DNA of 64,000 nucleotides from Hyaloscypha bicolor E. Taxonomy: Eukaryota > Ascomycota > Leotiomycetes > Helotiales > Hyaloscyphaceae. Made by a program: the position numbers and the translations under genes. The DNA lies in NCBI RefSeq assembly GCF_002865645.1, contig NW_020194620.1, positions 689,353 to 753,352 on the forward strand. The letters are read 5' to 3'. Shown piece after piece: positions 55,543 to 64,000 of the stretch. The notes under the pieces are model-generated. The model made no database searches. It saw only the letters and a list, made by a program, of their open reading frames with translations, and had not been told where the DNA came from. The first letter of the stretch is position 1, and each line of letters opens with the position of its first letter.

Positions 55543-57523
55543 ATGAAGTTCTCCCTCTTTTTCAGTATCTTTGCCTCGCCTTGGGGTAACGTTCCCCTCT
55601 TCGCTTCAAATCCTCATACTCAACACCTTCCAGTCTCACATGCCGCTACAATTAGTAATGGAGTCAACCTCAGAATCTTACCTCTAGGCGATTCAATTAC
55701 CTACGGCATCGGAAGTTCCGATGGAAATGGATATCGTCTTGCTCTCCAGAATATGCTGTCAGGAAATAATATTCAATACGTTGGGTCCCAGCACTCGGGG
55801 TCGATGGCGAACAATTCAAATGAAGGACACAACGGAGCTGTCATTAGCCAGATTGCCCAATTCGCATATCTCAGCTTGAAACAGTTGCCGAATGTGATAT
55901 TACTTATGGCTGGAACAAATGATATGAACATACCTACAGATCCAAATACGGCATCTGATCGCCTCGGTAGCCTGATCGATGAGCTTGTAATTGCGGTTCC
56001 CGATGCAGTTGTACTTGTTGCTCAATTAATCCCTTCGATGACTAAGAGCACGGAAACAAATATTGAAAATTTCAATGCTGCTATTGGAGGGATTGTCGCA
56101 GTGAGGGCGAATGCTAAAAAGAAAGTGCTTCTTGTCGACATGTCCAAGGCTGTCACGACCAGTGACCTCGCAGATGGGCTACATCCGAACGATGAAGGCT
56201 ATATCAAGATGGCTACCGCATGGTACAATGCCATTCAACAAGCTTCTTTGAATGGCTGGATCTCTCCACCTCAAGCTGTCAGCACAATATCGAGTCGTAC
56301 CACTTGCCCCGGACCTGTGCAATGGATCTCGAGGGGACTTGTAGCAGGAGGAGTTGGAGGTGGAGACACATTAGAGCTCTTCTTTGCTGATATCAACGGT
56401 GATGGGAAATCCGATTACCTTGTATTAGATGCCAAAGGGGAGACAAAAGCATGGTTCAATGGAGGCCTGGACACTGACGGAAGTTCCATAAAAGTGAGCG
56501 CACACCTTTTGACCTTTTGTTGTGCAATCTGTAAGTGCTCTTACTGACAAACTTTAGTGGAATTCTGTCGGTGAGATAGCGAGTGGCGTCGGTAAAGACC
56601 GCTCTACCATTCGTTTCGCGGACCTCAATGGTGACGGCCTAGATGACTACCTCACTGTCGATCCCACGACGGGAGCGGTCGCCATGTGGCAGAACGGCGG
56701 CGGCTTCGACTCAGCGGGTCTCTATAAGTGGACATCGATTGGTATCATTGCATCCGGAGTCGGAATAGGCGCTGGTGTCTTCTTCGCAGACATGGATGGG
56801 GATGGAAAAGACGACTATGTTTGGCTTGATGCCAATGGGGCGGCATATCTCTGGTTGAATGGCGGCACGGGCAAGGATGGGAAATGGATATGGACTCCAA
56901 AGGGCAAGATTGCCACGGGAGTTGGTGCCGTTAGGGAGGATATTCGGCTGGCTGATATTGATGGCGATGGGAAGGCGGACTACCTCTGGGTAGATCAAAC
57001 GACCGGGGCAACGAAGATGTGGAGGAATGGCGGGGTGGGGAGTGATGGGAATTGGATCTGGACGCCCCAGGGAGAGATTGCTACCGGTGTTGGGGCGGTT
57101 GGGTCTCTTGTTAGGTTTGCGGATTTAGGGGGTACAGGCAGGGCAGATTATTTGACCATTGTTCCGAACTCGTTGGGAGTGAGGCAGTGGTTGAATGGCT
57201 GTGGGACCGGATCTGGAGTCGTCACCGTGACGTACGTAAGCGTCACTGTCAGTGTCAGCACAGCAGCGGGTACTGGCAACAGCATGACCAGCGATCCGAC
57301 GGCAACTATCACTGGCAACAACATGAGCATCAACCCTACGACGACTCTAGCAGAGAACAACATGCCTGCTGGTGCTACTAGCCAGGCCATTGACTCTGGG
57401 ACTTCGACCACTTCTGCAGCGAGCACTGCGTCTGGAACGGCAAAGAGTGGTGCGGAAGGTCTTCGAGGATTTCGAGTTGAGAATATGGTGTTGTTGGTTT
57501 TCGTGGTGGCTGTTGCGATGTAG
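55543..57523 (+). CDS. Secreted SGNH/GDSL esterase (CE3-like) with FG-GAP repeats and C-terminal anchor
   Basis: Two exons, 55543-56493 and 56558-57523, 638 aa. The 64-nt intron has donor GTGAGC, a TTACTGAC branch and acceptor TTTAG. The ATG at 55543 begins a signal-peptide-like stretch (MKFSLFFSIFASPWGNVPLF). The SGNH fold shows all blocks: LPLGDSITYG (Ser51), a Gly in block II, AGTND (Asn126) and DGLHPND (Asp211, His214). This matches carbohydrate esterase family 3, usually acetyl-xylan esterases. From residue ~260 five FG-GAP/VCBS-like repeats carry D-x-N/D-G-D-G calcium-type loops (ADINGDGKSDY, ADLNGDGLDDY, ADMDGDGKDDY, ADIDGDGKADY and a degenerate ADLGGTGRADY). A Ser/Thr-rich stalk and a final hydrophobic segment (VLLVFVVAVAM) suggest GPI anchoring at the cell surface. 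Substrate remains inferred. Confidence 0.9.
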
Positions 57524-57839
57524 CAGATAGCATGAGGGTAGAAAGTCTACTAAGAAGCTTGGTCATCGGAGATACGAATCTTAGAAGCTGGAAATGTGAT
57601 TTTAATAGACCCTTGCGGGGAGTTTACAAATGTTAGGATATCATCATGACGAGCCCTTGGAAATGATAGTCTTCAGCTCTTCCTCTGGGCGCTAAACGCA
57701 CAGACTAGCCCGCAGACAGGTCCCACCCAGCCTTGTAGAGGTACATCGGAACGTGACCCTTGCGCCACGCTTTACTGAAAATGGTAAAGCGGCGTGCAAG
57801 AATTAATACGCAAAGTGGGGCTGACTTTTAAACGAGAGA
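57524..57839. other. 3' flank of the esterase gene
   Basis: GC-normal sequence of about 300 bp with no gene, ending where composition falls sharply into the AT-rich relic. Confidence 0.45.
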
Positions 57840-59345
57840 GTGTTTGGGCGAAGCCGGTTTCGAAGTTTACTATAATAATTTCCTTTTAATTCCTTTCTCA
57901 AAACCAGGATCCGTTTTGGCAACCGTACCGGGATTCGTTATTGGCTCCCATTTAGCCTATTAGAAGCCAACTTTATTTGGGCTTTGGTGGCTAAAATTAG
58001 CTGCTAATTACTATAACCTTATAACTTTATTACTTAATTATATAAATATTTATTTACTAGAAGAGAGCTCAAATAAGCTATATATACTAAATATAACTCT
58101 ATTATTATTACTATTACTCTCGCTAAATCTCTTATTATAGAATTAATTCTTTTACTAAAGTTATTTTAATAAATATTAATTAAAAGAATAATAAGACTTT
58201 ATAAATTTTATAATATATAAAATATATATATAATTTTAGTCTTATATTATATATTACTTGAAATATAAATATATAGTAAAATTTAATTAAATATTATATT
58301 ATAAATAAAAGAAGTTTTTATTTTTAATATAATATATAATTCTTATAAAATAATAATTTATTTTCTTTTAAGAAATATTATATTATTTATATATATATAA
58401 TAATTATAAATAAGTAATTTCAGAAAATATTAAATATATTATAAGAATTTAGGAAAGATATAAAATTAATAAAATAATTAATATAATATAAGTTATATTA
58501 AAATATATATAAATATAAAAACTTATAATAAGAAAAAAAATAATATCTTTAAAAATATAATTAATAATTTGGGAAATAAAATCTTTAATACTTTTAAATA
58601 AGATTTATTATAATAATATTTTATCTTATATATAAGTATCGGTTTACTAGTAATATATAATACTATTATATAGTTATAGAATACTATTTATATAAGGTTA
58701 GTAAAGTTGTTATTTAGAAGTAAGAATTATAGTATTATAGTATTAATATATAATTCCTAAATCTACTAAGCCTAAAGGGGTCTAGTCTACTGGTCGAGTT
58801 ACTAATAGGATATAAGGTTATATAACTATATCTTATATCCCATATCTTATTACCTATATCCTATTACCTATATCCCATATCCCGTATTCTATAACTATAT
58901 ATATAATTTCCAAAGAAATAGCTATACTAATAATTATATATATTTATTATAAAAATAAAAATATTTTTATAAATTTTAGTTTTTATAGATTATAGTTTTT
59001 ATAGATTATAGTTTTTATAGATTATAGTTTTTATAGATTACTAGTTTTTATAGATTATAGTTTTTATAGATTATAGTTTTTATAGATTATAGTTTTTATA
59101 GATTATAGTTTTTATAGATTATAGTTTTTATAGATTATAGTTTTTGTAAATCTATTAGTATAATAAATATAATAATATAATAGGGATTTAATTATTATAT
59201 GGTTTTCGGACTATATATAGGCGTTTGAATATATAGGAGAGGGTAAAGGGAAAGTAATAAACTAAGTACTCAAAAGTAATACTCTCAATAGTAGTAAGAA
59301 GTAAAGCAAAGGTCAAAAATAAGGGGCTCCAAAGTGTAATAATTG
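57840..59345. repeat. AT-rich RIP relic of an unidentified repeat
   Basis: About 1.5 kb of extreme A/T content with no readable frame on either strand. The GC-normal edges (around 57845-57980, and again after 59330) could be unmutated element ends, but I could not pair them as inverted or direct repeats. Short imperfect repeats of CCTATATCCCATATC occur near 58835-58890. A minisatellite lies inside it. Confidence 0.7.
58978..59149. repeat. 16-bp minisatellite, about ten copies
   Basis: The unit AGTTTTTATAGATTAT is repeated head to tail ten times, nearly without variation, then decays (AGTTTTTGTAAATC). One unit has an inserted C at 59041. The near identity of the copies inside an otherwise decayed region suggests recent expansion. 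Confidence 0.92.
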
Positions 59346-60374
59346 GGAAGGCTAATCGTACATATGGACGGAAGTCTTATGCAACCCCTTAAACTAGCGC
59401 CAGCATGCCTGGGAAGCAGGACACGTGACGGTAGTCACGGGACAAGAGAGAAAAAACCCCACCACAATAATATATTTGAAGTCCCTGGCTAAAAGAGGGG
59501 CCTAAAGAGGCCCCTTATTAAAAGTTAATGATTTCTAGTAAGGTTGTTCCTAGCTGTGCCGCGTCGCATAATAGGGGGTGAGCTTGGCCTGAGCTGAGCC
59601 CGAGCAAAGGCGGCGCTGCTTGCATGAGACCTAGAGTTAGGAAGAGCAAACATTCCGGTGGGCAACAAAACGTAACACACCTAGTCACCTGGCTGGAAGT
59701 TAAAGTTCATCTCATTATTTAGTATTCTGGGGAGCCGAAGATCTGGACAATAGTGTTTATTTCTGCCACTAATATGCGCACTGCTCTCTCATTATCTCAG
59801 TCCATGAACTCAGCTCGCATATGCGCACGTCTCTCTAGAAAGTAACAGCCAACAAACTCCCGTCTGCCAGCAGCAAAGAACCTCCAAATATGCATATGAA
59901 CCGTGTGAAAGTAAACTCCCCTCCAGGTATGAGCAATTCTCCCCCTCTCCCATTAAAGCAAGAAAATCAAAGAAGACTATTCGCCGATTCGCCTCGCAAT
60001 CCACCACCACCAACCTCCAGTCCTCTGGAGGAAAGCAAGAGCACCGGAACAGCAAAGGCACCGCTAAATGCAAGCAGACGACCAGCCACCACCTTTCGAC
60101 CCATCTATCAGTGAAGAGCAACGCAACGAGTAACGCCTTTCGCGACAAAGGAAAAGACTAACTGTACAGTTTATATCAACATATCACTCATCCCGCCACC
60201 ACATCTTCATCTCGCTCATTCGCTATCAGTGAGCACGATGATCTTCATGGAGGTTTTGGCAGTCTCCATTGGCTTTCCCTTTGGGTGTCCCGTAGATTCT
60301 TTTCTAAGAGGTTTGATGCTACAAGATCAGCATCGTAAATCCAGACATCAAGGGGGTTCCAGAGCTCCAGGCAC
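59346..60374. other. Intergenic, 3' side of the coiled-coil gene
   Basis: No gene is recognised. A 112-codon frame on the minus strand at 59810-60148 has no motif and no splice signals and is likely chance. Confidence 0.5.
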
Positions 60375-63300
60375 TCACTCCTCATCGTCGCTCACTCCAG
60401 GCTCCGGGATCTCCTCGTTATAATCAGGGTCCGCTTCAGGATCATCCTCTGCAAAATGCTTTCTTTGGCGCTTGTGAGCTTGGGGACTTCGAGACGCCGA
60501 AGAGCCCGGGCGAACGCCGTTTGTCTTTGCCGAGGTGGGATTATCCAGTTTCCGCTTCTTGTTGCTATTGACGCTGGAAACGGATGGTTGTCGGTTGCCT
60601 ATCGAGGAAGAGCTTGGTCTTGGGCCCAAGCCGGTGCCGTTGCTTTTATGAGACACTGCTGGTGACGGTCGCCGAGCCTCCTTACTCTTGTCCATCTTCT
60701 CATCGAGGTCATTTTGAAGTTGCCCAAACTTATTAGCGCTTACTTGCAGATTGTCATTGTATTCGTTCCGAAAATCTGAGACTTTCTTGACAACCTTTTC
60801 AAGTTCTGTGGCAACGGTTGTTACTTTCTTCGATATGTCGATACCGCCATCCGTTAAAGATTCGACCTCCTTTCGTAGCTCATGATAATGCCGTGTCATG
60901 GCTTCGGCGGTCTTTTGGTCCTGCATCGCTTCAAGATTCCGAATAATGCCTTGGAGAGCGTTCATTTTCTCTCTCAGCTCCTCAATTTGGACTGTTTTAG
61001 CTTGCATGTCCGTTTTGTACCCAGCTAAATCGGCCTTAAACCCAACCATAAGCGCCTCAATCTTCTGGAGGTCTGGATGAAGTTCGTATAGCTGGCCGAG
61101 AGCGTGCTTGGACACTTCCAACGTGTTGATGTTATCCACCCGCCATTGGAGGTTACCAAGACTCAAATTGGTGGCTTCGATCGAGGTGTGCATCGGTACG
61201 AGCGCTTGGTTAACAATATTAAGGGTCTTGTCAACATTGAATGGAAGCAAGTCAGGCTTGGTTCTGAATTTGGCAACCACAGTTTCAGCAGCACTTTGGA
61301 CGATATAGATTTTCTGAACCTCGTCGAAGGCTACTTGTGGGCGCTCTTCGAGACTGCTGCTTAACTGAGATGATTTCGCTTCGAGGGATGAGATGCGAGT
61401 TTGAAGCCTCTTCGATTCCTCTTCGATCTGCTCATTGAGAACACCGGTCCAAGTTGTATCGTGTACTTGCTGCCATTCCTTGAGTTCGTCGATTTGCTCC
61501 CGTAAAGTGTCGAGTTGGGGCTGAATGTTGGCCGCGGTTGCTGGGGTTGCCTGAGAATTTGATGCTGTTACAGCAGAAGCTCGTCGTTGTTGGGTTTCAA
61601 CCTCAATTATCCGCTTCTTAACATCATCGAAATCCGCTGACCGCAAATTTGCTATATCCACTTCAAGTCCCGTAAGCCGTTGATCGACATTGGCCTCGAG
61701 AGCTGTTCGGCGATTGCCAGCCTTCTCAAGAGCTTCAACTCGTGCATCGAGAGCTTCAGAACTGAACTTAGTAGGAAGAGGGTGCTGTGCTGGAGGTGTC
61801 CGCTCGAGCTGTCTGACACGGCCCTCCAGGGCATCTAGATCCTTCTTTGTTCCCGGATCCCTTACATCACGAGGATTCTCTAGCTTCTGAAGTCTTGTAT
61901 CGAAAGTGGCTGGATTGGGTCGCTGCTCAATATCCTCTACACGACGCTGTAGCAGCGCCGAATTCTCACGGAACTGCTTTTGAGCCTTAGCAAGCTCGGT
62001 GATATGACTGACGAGCCCAGAGTTCTGGTCTTTTATCTTGCTGAACCTGTCGTTCAAGCTATCAATTTGCACTTCGGTATCACGTGCGGCTTTAGGAACG
62101 GTTGCAATACCCTTGAGCTCTGTCTGGATAGCGTCGATCTCCTTGATACGGGCGTTAAGGGCTTCAACTTGTTGGCCCTGAGCCTTGAGACTGGAGGAGA
62201 GTTGAGTGTTGTCTATCGAGACTCTCGCAGCGTCTCCCTTAGCTTTCAAAAGGTCCATTTTAAGAGATTCGATAGCCTGGTTTGAATCCTTAGCTTCCTG
62301 CACAACCTTTTCAACTTTAGCCATATCGGTCTCAAGTCGATGCTGAGTTGAACTAGATTGCCCTTGCACCGCTTGGACCGTATTCTTAAGTGCTTGGTGC
62401 TTTTCATCGACAGTCTTTGCAAGAGCTTGGCGCTTCTCTTCCAGAGTCTGATTAGCTTTGCGTTGTTCTTCCAGGATCGTTCTTTGGTCATTGGCCAGCT
62501 TCTCAATTTTTTTCTCCAGGCTGTCTATACGTTGCTGCTGGAGATTTTCTCGCTCGGTGGTTCCGCCACCTTGTGCTACCAGAGCTGGTATCAGCTTCTC
62601 TGCTGCTTTTACAGCAAGTCCCGTCAGCAAAGATTGCTTCTCGTTCACCTTATCGGTTATGGTCTTAAGGTCCTTCTCGGCTTTGACTTTCGATGCAGTC
62701 TGTGATTCCTTTATCGAGGGAAACCCATCGTGGTGACTCTTGGACTTTTCGTATTCAGAAGTCCTTTTCTCGGCACGCTTCTTAGCTGCATAGTGTTGGG
62801 ACTTGAGGGCTGAGATCGTAGTCGCCTCGTTGATCAACTGCTCGAAAATTCCACCTAAAGCTTGCATAGCCTCTGCCAGCGTCTCTTCACTTAAGGGTGG
62901 CATCTTTGCGACGGGTGCAGGCGCTGCCGGTAGTGAAACCGGGGCGTTCATAGCACGATTTTGCCAGGAATCTGCAGGCTTAGTGCTTCCTGTCCCTGAA
63001 GCTGGCGCTTCAACGCTGGCTTTCGGTCTCTCCTGTTGCTGTTTGCTTAATCCGGAGGGGATGCTAGTCTTCGAAGGAGGGCCAAGTTCGCTCTTTGAAA
63101 GGGGGCTGCTATGACCGGAGCCGCCGCTACTTGGGCCTGAATAAGGTTAGTCAGAGCTCATAAGGCAGTGATTAGGAAGGTGAATCTAGTCAGTCTTAAA
63201 GACAGAAATTTAAAGGTGAATATCGTTAATCTACTATTACTCACGTCGGGAATCTTTCAGTGACGGTCGTGTGGGAGTGTCATCATATCTTGGTCGATAG

Positions 63301-63665
63301 CACTCAGCTCCTCGTACGCGTACTTCCTCTCTATAATCGTAAGAGTCGTCTCTTTCAGAAGGGCGTCTTCGGTCACGGCTTGGGGATCGAGATCGTGAGT
63401 GTGAGCGTTCGCGGTGTCGCTCACCGTACTCGCGCGGCGGCTTCCAGGTGGCAGAAGTGAAGTTGAATCCGGTATGGTCGCTCCTTGGGCCTCTCGGCGG
63501 AGAGACTGGACGACCGCGTTGCGGAGGCGAGTCTCGCCGGGAGGACATGGTTGGGAGGGGAGACGAGGACCAAGGCTGGGTGGTGGAAGGAGAACTCCGA
63601 CTAAAAATTTCCTCGGTGAGTTGTCGGATGAATTCTCTTCTCGCCTTCTTTTTCTTAGAAGTCAT
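60375..63665 (-). CDS. RS-domain and long coiled-coil nuclear protein
   Basis: Two exons: complement of 63245-63665 and 60375-63136, 1,060 aa. The intron (63137-63244, 108 nt) has donor GTGAGT, branch CTAAC near 63151 and acceptor TTCAG, phase 1. Exon 1 encodes a basic, Arg/Ser-rich region (MTSKKKKARREFIRQLTEE, then RERSHSRSRSPSRDRRR). Exon 2 begins with a Ser/Pro linker, followed from about residue 215 to 930 by heptad-rich helices (KTITDKVNEKQSLLTGL, KKIEKLANDQRTILEEQ, and many similar), predicting an extended coiled coil. The end has a basic cluster (NKKRKLDNP, a possible nuclear localisation signal) and an acidic tail (DDPEADPDYNEEIPEPG). No catalytic motif is visible. It could be a structural or RNA-processing scaffold; the name is descriptive only. 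An alternative start is the in-frame ATG encoding MSSRRDSPP. Confidence 0.78.
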
Positions 63666-64000
63666 GGAGTATTGGTCTGCACATTAACCAATGGTCAGTA
63701 ACAGCTTGGCTCATGTTCATGCAATTGTACAGTAAATATGGCGAGAGTGACGGTCGAGCGGTGACGCCGATAAATCGAAACGCGGAGGAGACAGGGGATT
63801 GAAATAGACGGCGATGGATTTAGGAAGCAGGATTCATTGCGCAAAGGCAGTAGTGGCAGTCTGAATGGGTTCTGGAGAGATGGTCGAAGTTGAAGGACAT
63901 GAGGTGACTGAAACAGGGTCGCCAAGGTATAACGTACCGGTACCAAACCACCAGCGTATCGTATCGTCCGCCTTCAAGATCAACGGCAACGGCAACGGCA
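63666..64000. other. Promoter side of the coiled-coil gene, window end
   Basis: GC-normal sequence with no recognisable gene. The final bases are an AACGGC tandem repeat cut by the window edge, which may belong to a neighbouring gene or leader. Confidence 0.4.

Noticed and set aside
58978..59149. Possible CRISPR array
   Set aside because: Units are contiguous without spacers and the genome is fungal; it is a minisatellite.
59810..60148. 112-codon minus-strand open frame
   Set aside because: No motifs, no splice or start context; probably chance in intergenic DNA.

Overview
This is a nuclear segment of a filamentous ascomycete (Pezizomycotina). The protein repertoire as I remember it suits a leotiomycete, but the class is inference. 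The reasons are: intron-poor genes with short introns (48-66 nt, clear GTRNGT donors, CTAAC/CTGAC branch sites and YAG acceptors), two HET-domain genes, a fungal SUZ12, a fungal ubiquitin-like/STAND-type gene, and transposable elements heavily mutated by repeat-induced point mutation (RIP: C to T and G to A, CAA/CAG turned into stops).

Layout. 1-0.85 kb: degraded repeat, perhaps a LINE tail followed by an AT-rich relic. 1.06-3.1 kb: intact HET-domain gene. 4.5-28.4 kb: ordinary gene-rich euchromatin holding an Ebp1-like elongation-factor partner (-), a SUZ12 Polycomb subunit (-), an F-box protein (+), a five-exon ubiquitin-like-domain protein (-), an SLY41/TPT-type transporter (-), CUS1/SF3B2 (+, divergent from the transporter), a large SR-rich protein (+) and a small secreted protein (+). 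28.9-54.1 kb: a gene-poor, AT-rich transposon block. 55.5-57.5 kb: a secreted SGNH esterase with FG-GAP repeats on a GC-normal island. 57.8-59.35 kb: another RIP relic with a 16-bp minisatellite. 60.4-63.7 kb: an RS-domain plus long coiled-coil nuclear protein (-).

The transposon block resolves completely. A minus-strand HET gene (5' part 46426-45986, 3' part 30212-28927) is split by a hAT element (30213-45985) with 18-bp terminal inverted repeats and an 8-bp target duplication. Inside the hAT lies a minus-strand Ty3/gypsy element (33102-45361, duplication ATAAG), and inside that, in its gag, a plus-strand member of the same family (37901-44028, duplication GCTAT). Removing the three layers gives a hAT of about 3.5 kb and rejoins the HET exon in frame. 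Just upstream of the HET start codon a second element with long inverted repeats (46584-54101, TA duplication) carries a third Ty3/gypsy element (47140-53756, duplication ATAGC, minus strand). All coding capacity in the elements has been destroyed by RIP, including the zinc-knuckle and reverse-transcriptase catalytic residues.

The housekeeping genes act in transcription elongation, chromatin silencing, splicing, ubiquitination and solute transport, and show no cluster logic. The accessory part (HET genes, secreted esterase, small secreted protein, transposons) is typical of the fast-evolving compartment of a fungal genome. Product names rest on motif recognition and memory of families; no database search was possible.
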